Of a DNA stretch of 30,176 nt, positions 15,824-23,556 are shown piece after piece (positions within the stretch are counted from its first letter, which is position 1; the number at the start of each line of letters is the position of its first letter). Position numbers and translations under genes: made by a program. Source of the DNA: Brevundimonas sp. UBA5936 (GTDB lineage: Bacteria > Pseudomonadota > Alphaproteobacteria > Caulobacterales > Caulobacteraceae); NCBI GenBank assembly GCA_002430835.1, contig DJDA01000032.1, positions 1 through 30,176 of the forward strand, in the 5' to 3' direction. Below the pieces are notes generated by a model that saw nothing but the letters and a program-made list of their open reading frames with translations, did not search any database and had not been told where the DNA came from.

Positions 15824-16147
15824 TCAACGCCCGTCCTTTTCCCAGCCGTAGGCCACCCAGGTGTCGCCCACCTTCTTGGCGTCGATGACGCCGTCGTCGC
15901 GACGACGACGCGCCGTCATGGCGCGACGGGCGCGCAGGGCGAAACCGGCGAAGAAGACCAGCACCCCGGCCACCAGGGCGATCATGGCCACGGCGGCGGC
16001 GGTGAAGACCGCCAGCAGGGCGCCCACGGTCACGGCCAGCGCCGTGGCGATCAGGCCCGCAACCCAGACGAAGGGCGCCAGCAGGCCGGAACCGGGCCGA
16101 CGGCGCGCATTGAAACCCAGCTGGCCCATCGGGTCGGAGTTGATCAT
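15824..16147 (-). CDS. Small two-helix membrane protein of unknown function
   Basis: The protein has 107 residues, a polar Arg-containing N-terminus, two adjoining hydrophobic segments at about 22-46 and 48-72, then a strongly basic stretch (RARRAMTARRRR) and a polar tail ending WVAYGWEKDGR. The positive-inside rule puts both ends in the cytosol. The start at 16147 is chosen because a GAGAGAGG stretch precedes it; a longer frame up to 16204 would run over a candidate promoter. I do not recognise a family. It lies just upstream of the amidase, so the two are probably one transcript. Confidence 0.75.
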   Translation of the reverse strand: MINSDPMGQLGFNARRRPGSGLLAPFVWVAGLIATALAVTVGALLAVFTAAAVAMIALVAGVLVFFAGFALRARRAMTARRRRDDGVIDAKKVGDTWVAYGWEKDGR

Positions 16148-16191
16148 GAACACAAAGCCTCTCTCAGCGTCCTGATGAACGCCTGAGGCGC

Positions 16192-16220
16192 AATGTCGGT
16201 CCATCGACCTGAACGGTCAA
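16192..16220 (-). promoter_or_regulatory. Candidate promoter for the membrane protein-amidase unit
   Basis: On the - strand TTGACC (16220-16215) and GACATT (16197-16192) are 17 bp apart, about 45 bp ahead of the chosen start at 16147. The -10 is a weak match, so this is a sequence-only suggestion. Confidence 0.4.
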
Positions 16221-16268
16221 TGCACTGCGACATCACGCACCAGTCACATTTGTTGTCCCGGCGAAACT

Positions 16269-18068
16269 TCAGAAGGCCGGCTGATCCGCCAGGACCACCG
16301 AGCCGCGGCTGCGCATCCGGTCGGTCTCGACGCGGTTCAGCATGGCCTGGGCGGCGGGATCGCCCATGACCTGGCCGACCTTGACCATGGCCTCAGCCGC
16401 CTGGCCCGAGGCGCCGAAGGCGGTCGCCAGGGCCTCCCAAGGCGTCTGCGGCTGCGGGAAGCGCTTGAAGCGGACGGTCTCGGACGACGGGATCTTGGCC
16501 AGTTGGCGCGCCTTGGCCACGGCCTCTTCCAGACCGCCCAGCTGATCGACCAGACCCAGGCCGTGCGCTTGGGCGCCGGTCCAGACGCGGCCCTTGGCGA
16601 TCTCGCGCACGCGCTCGACCGGCAGCTTGCGACCCTTGGCCACACGGGCGACGAACTCTTCGTAGATGCGGTCCATCGAAGCGGCGAAGGCCGCGCGCTG
16701 GCCCTGGTCGAAGCCCTGCGTCGGCGAGAAGGCGTCGGCGTAATCGCCGCCGACCGACAGGCCGCGCATGTCCACGCCGAAGCGGCCCAGCGCATCGGCC
16801 AGCACGAACTTGCCGCCGAACACGCCGATCGAGCCGGTCAGGGTCGAGGGCTGGGCCACGATCCAGTCGGCTTCCGAACTGATCCAGTAGCCGCCGGACG
16901 CGGCATAGGCGCCCATGGACACCACCACCGGCTTGCCCGCCGCCTTGGCCGCGCGCACGGCGGCCAGAACCTGTTCCGACGCTTCCGGCGAACCGCCCGG
17001 CGAGGAGACGCGGAAGACGATGGCCTTCACGTCCTTGTCTTCGATGGCCTCATAGATGGCCTTGGCCGTGTCGTCTGAACGGATCATGGAGCCGCCGCCG
17101 AAGGGCGAGTCATTGGCGCCGCGGCCGGTCATGATGGCGCCCTCGCCGCCGACAATGGCGATGGCCGACTTGGCCGAACCCGAACCCGAGGTCGTGCGCG
17201 TCCCCTTCAGCGAGGCGTAGTCGCCGAATTTCACGATCTTGGCGTTCTTGCCGGCCTTTTCCTTGGCGGCGGCCTCGGCTTCCTCAACCTGGCCGATCTT
17301 GTCGACCAGCTTCAGCGACAGGGCCTGATCGGCGGTGTAGGGGCCCGCCTCGACGATGGCCTTCAGGGCCTCGGGCGTGGTCTTGCGATCGCGGGCGATG
17401 CTGGCGACGGCGCTGTCGTAGATGGAGCCCATCCAGGCCAGCATGGCCTCGCGGTGCGGGGCGGTGAAGTCGCTCTGCGTATATTCGTTGACGGCGTTCT
17501 TGTATTCGTAGCGCTGCTCGAAGTCGGCCTTGACGCCGTATTTCTCGAAGGCGCGGCCCAGGAAGACGCTGTCCGCCGCCAGACCCACGGCCTGGAAGCC
17601 GGCGGTGTTCTGCAACCACAGCTGATCGGCGCTGGAGGCGACCATATAGCTGGACATCACGGCGCCCACGGGCATGAAGCCCTGGCTGTGCGCGATCACC
17701 GTCTTGCCCGAGGCCCGGAAGCGGGCGATCGCCTGACGCACTTCATCGGCCGAAGCGGGCGTCATGCCGGCCTCCGGCGCGCGCACCAACAGAACCTTGA
17801 CGTTGTCGTCGGCCGTCGCCTGAGCCAGCACGTCCACGACCTGAACCACCGACAGGCTGGGGCCGCTGAAGGCCGCGAAGGGGTTGATCGGCGTCTGGTC
17901 GGTCAGGCCGCTGCGCAGATCCAGCTCCAGCACCGTATGGGCGGGCGTCGTCGGCTTGGAGGCCCCGGCCGCCATGGCGAAGAAGATCAGCGCCACCACC
18001 GGCAGTACGACGAAGAAGGCCACAAGCCCGGCGAAAACGCCCAGCATGGTGAGGAAGAACTGCTTCAT
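16269..18068 (-). CDS. sppA: Signal peptide peptidase SppA (protease IV, long form)
   Basis: SppA digests cleaved signal peptides at the periplasmic side of the inner membrane. The 599-residue protein matches the long, duplicated form. One N-terminal membrane anchor spans about 7-34, then two S49 peptidase-like halves. The catalytic Lys is predicted at 190 (YEYKNAVNEY) in the N-half, and the nucleophile Ser at 391 (AYAASGGYW) in the C-half, followed by PSTLTGSIGVFGGKF. The Lys and Ser motif contexts match E. coli SppA (Lys209/Ser409). It is a single gene between the SIMPL gene, which has its own terminator, and the small membrane protein. Confidence 0.95.
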   Translation of the reverse strand: MKQFFLTMLGVFAGLVAFFVVLPVVALIFFAMAAGASKPTTPAHTVLELDLRSGLTDQTPINPFAAFSGPSLSVVQVVDVLAQATADDNVKVLLVRAPEAGMTPASADEVRQAIARFRASGKTVIAHSQGFMPVGAVMSSYMVASSADQLWLQNTAGFQAVGLAADSVFLGRAFEKYGVKADFEQRYEYKNAVNEYTQSDFTAPHREAMLAWMGSIYDSAVASIARDRKTTPEALKAIVEAGPYTADQALSLKLVDKIGQVEEAEAAAKEKAGKNAKIVKFGDYASLKGTRTTSGSGSAKSAIAIVGGEGAIMTGRGANDSPFGGGSMIRSDDTAKAIYEAIEDKDVKAIVFRVSSPGGSPEASEQVLAAVRAAKAAGKPVVVSMGAYAASGGYWISSEADWIVAQPSTLTGSIGVFGGKFVLADALGRFGVDMRGLSVGGDYADAFSPTQGFDQGQRAAFAASMDRIYEEFVARVAKGRKLPVERVREIAKGRVWTGAQAHGLGLVDQLGGLEEAVAKARQLAKIPSSETVRFKRFPQPQTPWEALATAFGASGQAAEAMVKVGQVMGDPAAQAMLNRVETDRMRSRGSVVLADQPAF

Positions 18069-18166
18069 GGAAAGGCGGACGTCCAGGATCGCGGCCAGAG
18101 GCGGCCAAGCGTGAGGATAGAGGCCGCGCCCGGCGCGTCAAATGAACGGACGGTAATAAACCCATC

Positions 18167-18195
18167 AAAAAGGGCCCGCCGTCGCCGGCGAGCCC
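18167..18195 (-). terminator. Rho-independent terminator after the SIMPL gene
   Basis: On the - strand GGGCTCGCCG pairs with CGGCGGGCCC across a 4-nt loop and is followed by TTTTT (18171-18167). It begins about 25 nt after the stop codon at 18220. Confidence 0.85.
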
Positions 18196-18219
18196 TTCTC
18201 ATTCATCGCAAGGTCGCGA

Positions 18220-18990
18220 TCAGCGGCCGATGTCGTAGGTTCCGCTGATGTCGATGCGGACCGTCAGCTCTCCGGCCGAAACCGGGGTCGAGGCGCCGCC
18301 GGCGTCCATGGCGACGCGGGCGTACATGGCCTGCGGGCGCACCTCGGGGGCATAGCCGCCGCCCTCGGTCAGGGAGCGCACCGGCCCCAGGTCGACGCCC
18401 AGGGTCTGGGCGTACAGACGCGCCTTGTCCTGCAGGGCGCGCACGGCCAGCACGCGGGCCTGATCCTCGGCCGCCTTCGGATCTTTCAGACCGAAGCCGA
18501 TGCCGTCGATCTGGTTGACGCCCGCTGCGACCACGGCGTCGGCGGTCGTGCCGACCTTGGTCAGATCCTGGATCGTCACCGTGACGCGGTTCGACGCCTG
18601 ATAGCCGCGCAGCTTGGGCGGTTCGTTCTGCTGATAGTCATATTGCGCCGACAGGTTCAGGCCCGAGGTCTGGATGTCGCGCTCGGCGATCCCGGCGCGG
18701 CGCAGGGCGGCGACCACGCGGGTCATCTGCTGGGCGTTCTGGGCCATGGCCTCCTGGGCCGTCGGCGCCTCCGTCACCACGCCGAAGTTGATCGTGGCCT
18801 GATCCGGCGCGACCTTGACCTCGCCATAGGCCGACAGGTTCAGAGCGGGTTGTTGAGCCATGGCGTGCACCTGCATCGGGGAAGAGCCGCCGGGCTGGGA
18901 TTGAGCGCCAGAAGCGGCGGACGCGACGGCCGGCGCCGCCAAGGTCATCAGGGCCGTGCCCAACATCAGGGCGCGTGCGGTGCGGGTCAT
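18220..18990 (-). CDS. SIMPL (DUF541) domain periplasmic protein
   Basis: The 256-residue protein begins with a typical signal peptide (Arg-containing n-region, hydrophobic core, AVASA-type cleavage near residue 25). Residues about 50-255 match the SIMPL/DUF541 fold: ALNLSAYGEVKVAPDQATI near the N-terminus, GLNLSAQYDYQ, GYQASNRVTVTIQDL, and KAAEDQARVLAVRALQDKA. Members such as E. coli YggE are periplasmic or outer-membrane associated and linked to oxidative stress, but no reaction is known. It has its own terminator downstream, so it is probably monocistronic. Confidence 0.9.
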   Translation of the reverse strand: MTRTARALMLGTALMTLAAPAVASAASGAQSQPGGSSPMQVHAMAQQPALNLSAYGEVKVAPDQATINFGVVTEAPTAQEAMAQNAQQMTRVVAALRRAGIAERDIQTSGLNLSAQYDYQQNEPPKLRGYQASNRVTVTIQDLTKVGTTADAVVAAGVNQIDGIGFGLKDPKAAEDQARVLAVRALQDKARLYAQTLGVDLGPVRSLTEGGGYAPEVRPQAMYARVAMDAGGASTPVSAGELTVRIDISGTYDIGR

Positions 18991-19133
18991 TACGAGTTCT
19001 CCGTCGAAATCATTCTGGCGGGCTTATACGCCAGCCACGCCCTAACTTGACCGTATCAAGCTGAACGAACGCAAAAGACCCCTGTGCAGGTTCCGTTCTT
19101 CAGCGTGAAAAGCGTGACAGGTCCGGGGCGGCT

Positions 19134-19161
19134 TTGCAGCCGCCGCGCCGCCTGCTAGGCA
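19134..19161 (+). promoter_or_regulatory. Candidate tRNA-Ile2 promoter
   Basis: TTGCAG (19134-19139) and TAGGCA (19156-19161) are 16 bp apart and about 18 bp ahead of the tRNA. The spacer is GC-rich. The -10 is a weak match; position is the main support. Confidence 0.35.
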
Positions 19162-19179
19162 CGCCTTGCTGTGCTTCGG

Positions 19180-19252
19180 GGGCCCGTAGCTCAATGGTTA
19201 GAGCCGACCGCTCATAACGGTCTGGTTGGGGGTTCGAGTCCCTCCGGGCCTA
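19180..19252 (+). tRNA. tRNA-Ile2 (anticodon CAU, decodes AUA after lysidine modification)
   Basis: A complete cloverleaf is visible. The acceptor stem is 19180-19186 with 19245-19251 (one G-U at the tip), D stem GCTC/GAGC, anticodon stem GACCG/CGGTC with loop CTCATAA (anticodon CAT at 19213-19215), and T arm GGGGG/CCCTC with loop TTCGAGT. A CAU anticodon could mean fMet, elongator Met or Ile2. A full first base pair argues against fMet. The C4-G69 and C5-G68 pairs, known TilS recognition elements, and a D loop like E. coli ileX argue for Ile2. CCA is not encoded (ACCG follows). Confidence 0.88.
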
Positions 19253-19285
19253 CCGACGGTGAAACCACGCAGAAAATATTGGAAA

Positions 19286-19308
19286 CGGCGGCCCCGATAG
19301 GGCCGCCG
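19286..19308 (-). terminator. GC-rich hairpin between tRNA and the small secreted-protein gene
   Basis: CGGCGGCCC and GGGCCGCCG pair across a 5-nt loop. On the - strand the stem is followed by TTTCC, so it may end the transcript of the gene at 19317-19592. For the tRNA on the + strand there is no T-run, but the hairpin could still help 3' end formation. Confidence 0.6.
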
Positions 19309-19316
19309 AGCCCGAT

Positions 19317-19592
19317 TCAAGGGGCGCCGTATAGCGCAGCGCAACGCTGTTCGACTTCAGCCAAGCACATATCGAAAGCTATACCTTCAGGACTATCCGG
19401 ATTGGGCAGATAAACCATCCCCCCAGGAGTGCGCGGAAGACAGCGATCGTACCCCTCAAAATAGCACTGGGTGTATTCAGGGTTGAGAGACGGTTGAGCA
19501 ACAGCGGTTGCCGGCGACTGAAAAGATACGACCGCCGCTACCGCAACGACACCCAATGCCGCCAACACAACTTTGCTTCTGGAAAATTTCAT
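19317..19592 (-). CDS. Small secreted protein with four cysteines, unknown function
   Basis: The 91-residue protein has a signal peptide (MKFSRSKVVLAALGVVAVAA..., cleavage predicted near AVAQ at about 33). The mature part of about 58 residues has four Cys in two pairs (QCYFEGYDRC; MCLAEVEQRC), suggesting two disulfides in an oxidising compartment. The ATG at 19592 is chosen over the upstream in-frame start at 19658 because GGAGG sits 8 nt before it and the signal peptide begins there. The gene and its upstream region are visibly lower in GC than everything around them (roughly half, against about two-thirds). No family recognised. Confidence 0.75.
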   Translation of the reverse strand: MKFSRSKVVLAALGVVAVAAVVSFQSPATAVAQPSLNPEYTQCYFEGYDRCLPRTPGGMVYLPNPDSPEGIAFDMCLAEVEQRCAALYGAP

Positions 19593-19692
19593 TTCACACC
19601 CTCCAAGCGGTTTGTTCCGCCCAAAGAGAGAACAGCTAAAATTCAATTCACGCAACAATGGTATTTGAAATAGCTCACCTCAACGCCCCCGT

Positions 19693-19722
19693 TTGAAGCC
19701 CCGAAGCGAACTACGCTAGGAT
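19693..19722 (+). promoter_or_regulatory. Candidate promoter for the secreted protein at 19756
   Basis: TTGAAG (19693-19698) and TAGGAT (19717-19722) are 18 bp apart and end 33 bp before the ATG. It lies in the AT-richer divergent intergenic region 19593-19755. Sequence-only suggestion. Confidence 0.35.
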
Positions 19723-19755
19723 CGCTAACCTCAATCTGATGCTCAGAAGAACCTG

Positions 19756-20508
19756 ATGATCCTCTTGCTCAGCGCCGCCCTGGCCTCCGTTTCCCCGGAG
19801 CCCGCCTTCGAGACGCTAGAGCCTGTCCCGGCCCCCGCTCAAGGCGAGGCCATCCCCGCCTGCACCGTCGATCGCCGCTGGTGCGCCCTGATCGAGACGG
19901 ACGAGACCCAGGAACGTCAGGTGCTGCGCCTCTATGACGGGCTGCCCGGCGAGCGGGCGCCCGCAGCCTCCCACCTCATCGAGAGCGAGAACTCGGAAGG
20001 CTTCTGGAGACCGGGCGCCATCCTGCGTCGCGCCGAAAGCGACGACGTCATCCTCGGCGCCGACATGGAGCTGCAGGCCATGTATTCGGGCGGCGGCGGC
20101 ATGTCGTCCTATCGGACGCTGGTGCGGTTCACGCCGGGCGCAGCGCCGCAGGAGATCCTGACCGTCCCCCTGTCTGGGTCACTGATGATCCGCGCCTGCT
20201 TCGGCGAAGAGGACATGAAGCAGCGCGCCGGGGCCTGTCATGACGAATATGAGTTCGCCGCCGAGCTGAAGGCCGAGGGCGACGCCTTCCCGCCGCGCCT
20301 GACCTACGCCTCCACCGCGACCACCTTCCCCGGCCGGGTGTCGCGCAATGAAGATTCCCTCGCCAAGCCGCCATTGACGCCCAAGGATCTGGTCAAGGCC
20401 GTCGACGCGGAATGCAGCGTGCGCCGCGTCTTCACTTTCGATCCGGCGACGAAGGCCTATGTTCCCGACGCGCCGTTGCCTGACTGCGGCGACTATACCG
20501 TTCCCTGA
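19756..20508 (+). CDS. Secreted hypothetical protein
   Basis: The 250-residue protein starts with a short hydrophobic leader (MILLLSAALASVSPE), probably a signal peptide cut near residue 12-20. The mature part is acidic and has six Cys (ACTVDRRWC; IRACFGEE; GACHDE; AECSV; PDCGDY), consistent with disulfides in the periplasm. I see no known catalytic motif. The stop is 21 nt before the msrC ATG, so the two may share a transcript. The ATG at 19756 has no strong Shine-Dalgarno, so the start is less certain than the frame. Confidence 0.75.
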   Translation: MILLLSAALASVSPEPAFETLEPVPAPAQGEAIPACTVDRRWCALIETDETQERQVLRLYDGLPGERAPAASHLIESENSEGFWRPGAILRRAESDDVILGADMELQAMYSGGGGMSSYRTLVRFTPGAAPQEILTVPLSGSLMIRACFGEEDMKQRAGACHDEYEFAAELKAEGDAFPPRLTYASTATTFPGRVSRNEDSLAKPPLTPKDLVKAVDAECSVRRVFTFDPATKAYVPDAPLPDCGDYTVP

Positions 20509-20529
20509 GACTGCGTTGAGCTTCGCCTG

Positions 20530-21027
20530 ATGTCCTATGTCGCCCGTGACGACCGCCCCGCCGACAAGGCCGAACGCTACGCCGAGGTCGAGGCCGAGAT
20601 CCTGGCCGTGCTGGACGGCGAGCCGAACCTGACGGCGCGCATGGCGACGGTGGCGTCGATGCTGGCCGACGCCTTTCCCGTCTTCTTCTGGACCGGCTTC
20701 TACGTCGTGGACGCGGCCAAGGGCGATGAACTGGTCGTCGGCCCGTATCAGGGCACGCTGGGCTGCCTGCGCATCCCGTTCGGGCGCGGCGTCTGCGGCA
20801 CGGCGGCCAGGACGCGCGAAACGCAGGTGGTCAAGGACGTCCACGCCTTCCCCGGCCACATCGCCTGCGACAGCCGCTCGGCCAGCGAGATCGTGGTCCC
20901 GGTGCTGGACGCGGCGGGCGGGTTGATCGCTGTACTGGACGTGGATGCGACCGAGACGGCCGCCTTCGACGCGGTGGATGCGGCGGCGCTGGAACGGCTG
21001 ATGGCCAAGGTGTTCGCCGCGGGGTGA
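20530..21027 (+). CDS. msrC: Free methionine-(R)-sulfoxide reductase (GAF-domain fRMsr)
   Basis: fRMsr reduces free L-methionine-R-sulfoxide in the cytosol as part of oxidative-damage repair. The 165-residue protein is one GAF domain. The family signature is complete: GPYQGTLGCLRIPFGRGVCG (71-90) and FPGHIACDSRSASEIVVP (about 107-124). The three catalytic cysteines are Cys79, Cys89 and Cys113, with the same 10 and 24 residue spacing as E. coli YebR (84, 94, 118). This separates it from GAF domains with signalling roles. The neighbouring genes do not form an obvious methionine pathway. Confidence 0.93.
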   Translation: MSYVARDDRPADKAERYAEVEAEILAVLDGEPNLTARMATVASMLADAFPVFFWTGFYVVDAAKGDELVVGPYQGTLGCLRIPFGRGVCGTAARTRETQVVKDVHAFPGHIACDSRSASEIVVPVLDAAGGLIAVLDVDATETAAFDAVDAAALERLMAKVFAAG

Positions 21028-21035
21028 GGTCAATC

Positions 21036-21056
21036 CCCTCTCCCGATGGGAGAGGG
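21036..21056. repeat. Short hairpin of CCCTCTCCC/GGGAGAGGG type
   Basis: CCCTCTCCC and GGGAGAGGG pair with a 3-nt loop, 8 nt after the msrC stop. It matches the hairpin at 14561-14581. No T-run follows, so it is a weak terminator at best. Confidence 0.55.
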
Positions 21057-21099
21057 TTCCGCACACGACGCCTGCCTGCGCCCGTGCTACCTCCCCTTC

Positions 21100-21993
21100 A
21101 TGCGGATCGGAATCGACTTCGGCGGCACCAAGATCGAGGCGGCGGCGCTGGATGCGTCCGGCGCCTTCGCCGCGCGCATCCGCGAACCCAACCCCGGAAC
21201 CTATGACGCCGCCCTCAACCTCGTCGCCGACCTGATCGCGCGGGTCGAGGCCGAGGTCGGCCCCGCGAAATCGGTCGGTCTGGCCATTCCCGGCTCGCCG
21301 TCGCCGCGCACCGGCCTGATCCGCAACGCCAACTCCACCTATCTGAACGACCGTCGCTTCGGCGATGATCTGGAGGCCGCGCTGGGCCGCCCGGTGCGGC
21401 TGGCGAACGACGCCAACTGTCTGGCCCTGTCCGAGGCCGCCGATGGCGCAGGCGCGGGCGCCGCCAGCCTGTTCGGCGTCATCCTCGGCACAGGCTGCGG
21501 CGGCGGACTGGTCATCGACGGCGCGCTGGTCGAGGGGGCGCATGGCGTCGCCGCCGAGATCGGCCACATCTCCCTGCCCTGGCCTTCGGCGGAAGAGGCG
21601 CCCGGCCCCGTCTGCTGGTGCGGCCTGCACGGCTGTCTCGAGACCTGGATTTCCGGCACGGGTTTCCAGCGCGACCATCAGGCGACAACCGGGCGGGTAT
21701 GGACGGCGCAGGCCATCATCGACGCCGCCCGCGCAGGCGATGCTCAGGCTGTCGCCGCCCTCGACCGCTACATCGACCGACTGGGACGGGCTCTGGCCAT
21801 GGTGGTCAATCTGGCCGACCCGGAAGTCTTCGTACTGGGCGGCGGCATGTCGAACGTGGGCGAGCTTTACGACCGCCTGCCCGCCGTCGTGGCGCGCCAT
21901 GTCTTCTCCGACCACTGGGACGGACGGATCGTTCCGGCGAAGTGGGGCGATTCCTCGGGCGTGCGCGGCGCCGCGCGGCTGTGGGACGCCTGA
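21100..21993 (+). CDS. ROK-family sugar kinase (fructokinase/N-acetylglucosamine kinase type)
   Basis: ROK kinases phosphorylate hexoses with ATP in the cytosol. The 297-residue protein has phosphate-binding DFGGTK at 6-11, the catalytic Asp predicted at 104 in NDANC, and GVILGTGCGGG at about 126-136. The ROK zinc site is His156 with Cys172, Cys174 and Cys179 (CWCGLHGCLETWISGTG). This pattern is closest to Mak/NagK-type proteins rather than glucokinases or repressors, and there is no N-terminal HTH. The ATG at 21100 is chosen because the family begins right before GIDFGGTK; an upstream frame from 21046 crosses the hairpin. The substrate cannot be read from sequence. Confidence 0.9.
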   Translation: MRIGIDFGGTKIEAAALDASGAFAARIREPNPGTYDAALNLVADLIARVEAEVGPAKSVGLAIPGSPSPRTGLIRNANSTYLNDRRFGDDLEAALGRPVRLANDANCLALSEAADGAGAGAASLFGVILGTGCGGGLVIDGALVEGAHGVAAEIGHISLPWPSAEEAPGPVCWCGLHGCLETWISGTGFQRDHQATTGRVWTAQAIIDAARAGDAQAVAALDRYIDRLGRALAMVVNLADPEVFVLGGGMSNVGELYDRLPAVVARHVFSDHWDGRIVPAKWGDSSGVRGAARLWDA

Positions 21994-22056
21994 TCGCCGA
22001 TTGATCCCGCGACGCGCGCCGCTATGGTCCGCGCCGAACCATTCAGGAGCGAGACG

Positions 22057-22734
22057 ATGGGCGAACGGGTTGCAGCAATCACCGGCGGGCACGGCGCCCT
22101 GGGCCGGGCCGTGGTCGAGGCCGCGTTGGCCGCCGGCTGGACCGTCGCCGTCATCGACCACGCCAGCGGCCACGCCGCGCCCGAGGGCGTGCTGGAGGTC
22201 GACGGCGTCGACCTGACCGACGCCAAGCAAGCCAGGACGGCGATCAAGGCCGTGGTCGCCCGCTTCGGCCGTCTGGACGCCCTGCTTAACATCGCCGGCG
22301 GCTTCATCTGGAGCCCGATCGAGGGCGACGGCGAGGAGTGGGACCGGATGCACGCCCTCAACGTCAAGACGACGCTGAACGCCAGCCGAGCCGCCCTGCC
22401 CTATCTGAAAGCCTCACCTGAGGGCCGCATCGTCAACGTCGGCGCCAACGGCGCGGTCAAGGCCGGGCACGGCATGGGCGCCTACGCCGCTTCCAAGGCC
22501 GGGGTCCACCGCCTGACCGAGGCCCTGGCCGAGGAGCTGAAATCGACCTCGGTGACGGTCAACGCCGTCCTGCCCTCCATTATCGACACGGCGGCCAACC
22601 GCGCCGACATGCCGGGCGCCGATCCGGCCAAGTGGGTCGCGCCCGCCGACCTAGCCGCCGTCATCCTGTTCCTGGCCTCTCCCGAGGCGCGGGCCGTGAC
22701 GGGTGCCCTGATCCCCGTCACGGGCAAGGTCTGA
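22057..22734 (+). CDS. Short-chain dehydrogenase, dihydropteridine-reductase-like
   Basis: The 225-residue NAD(P)-binding Rossmann protein has TGGHGALG at 9-16, NIAGG at 78-82 and the catalytic pair Tyr143/Lys147 (YAASK). The usual catalytic Ser about 13 residues before the Tyr is absent (Gly129, Ala130). The block AGHGMGAYAASKAGVHRL and the C-terminal VLPSIIDTAANRADMP resemble vertebrate-type dihydropteridine reductase, which also lacks that Ser. An AGGAG precedes the ATG at 22057. Its stop overlaps the next ATG by one base (TGATG), so it is coupled to the CitE-like gene. Real substrate unknown. Confidence 0.85.
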   Translation: MGERVAAITGGHGALGRAVVEAALAAGWTVAVIDHASGHAAPEGVLEVDGVDLTDAKQARTAIKAVVARFGRLDALLNIAGGFIWSPIEGDGEEWDRMHALNVKTTLNASRAALPYLKASPEGRIVNVGANGAVKAGHGMGAYAASKAGVHRLTEALAEELKSTSVTVNAVLPSIIDTAANRADMPGADPAKWVAPADLAAVILFLASPEARAVTGALIPVTGKV

Positions 22735-23552
22735 TGCGCGCGCGCAGCGTCCTCTACCTGCCCGCCTCGAATGCGCGAGCCGTTGAGAAGGCCCGCACCC
22801 TGCCCTGCGACGTGGCGGTGCTTGATCTGGAAGACGCCGTCGCGCCCGAAATGAAAGCCGAGGCCCGCGCGGCCGCCGTCGCCGCGGCGCAGGCGGGCGG
22901 CTTCGACCCGCGCCTCGGCGTGCGGATCAACGGTCTGGACACGCCCTGGGGCGCCGACGACCTGAAGGCCCTGCGCGAGGCCCCCGTCGACCTGATCGTC
23001 GCGCCCAAGGTCGAGAGCGCGGCCATGGTTCACGCCCTGTCGGCGGCGCTGCGCCCCGGCGTCGATCTGTGGGCCATGATCGAAACACCGCGCGCCTTAG
23101 TCGATCTTGGCGAGATCGCCGGTGCGGATGGCGCCCTGAGCGGCCTGATGCTGGGCGTCAACGATCTGGCCAAGGAGCTGAAGACCGGCCCAGCGCCCGA
23201 CCGCGAACCGCTGAAGCCGTGGCTGGCGGCCGTTGTGGCCCATGCCCGCGCCAACGGCCTGAGCGTCATCGACGGGGTGTTCAACCGCATCAAGGACGAG
23301 GCGGGATTCGCCGCCGAGTGCGCGCAGGGGCGGCTATACGGCTTCGACGGCAAGAGCCTGATCCACCCCTCGCAGATCGAGGATGCCAACGCGGCGTTCG
23401 GCCCGTCGCCCGACGAGATCGAATGGGCGCGCAAGGTCGTCGCCGCCTTCGCTGCGCCCGAAGCCGCCGGTCTGGGCGTCATCCGCGTCGAGGGCGAGAT
23501 GGTGGAGCGGCTACATCTGCACGCGGCCGAAACACTGCTGGCCGACCTCTAA
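22734..23552 (+). CDS. HpcH/HpaI (CitE-like) CoA-ester lyase
   Basis: CitE-like enzymes cleave or form acyl-CoA esters such as malyl-, methylmalyl- or citramalyl-CoA with a Mg2+ cofactor. The 272-residue TIM-barrel protein shows SVLYLPASN at the N-terminus, DLEDAVAPE (about 31-39), VRINGLDTPWGADDL, IVAPKVESA, MIETPRAL, LMLGVNDLAKEL and GFDGKSLIHPSQI. No partner CitF or CitD is nearby, so a stand-alone CoA lyase is more likely than citrate lyase. Start overlaps the SDR stop by one base. A large inverted repeat begins 4 nt after the stop. Confidence 0.88.
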   Translation: MRARSVLYLPASNARAVEKARTLPCDVAVLDLEDAVAPEMKAEARAAAVAAAQAGGFDPRLGVRINGLDTPWGADDLKALREAPVDLIVAPKVESAAMVHALSAALRPGVDLWAMIETPRALVDLGEIAGADGALSGLMLGVNDLAKELKTGPAPDREPLKPWLAAVVAHARANGLSVIDGVFNRIKDEAGFAAECAQGRLYGFDGKSLIHPSQIEDANAAFGPSPDEIEWARKVVAAFAAPEAAGLGVIRVEGEMVERLHLHAAETLLADL

Positions 23553-23556
23553 CTAC

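Noticed and set aside
19180..19755. Integrated genomic island at the tRNA gene
   Set aside because: No integrase and no second copy of the tRNA 3' end are visible, and only one small gene is of unusual composition.
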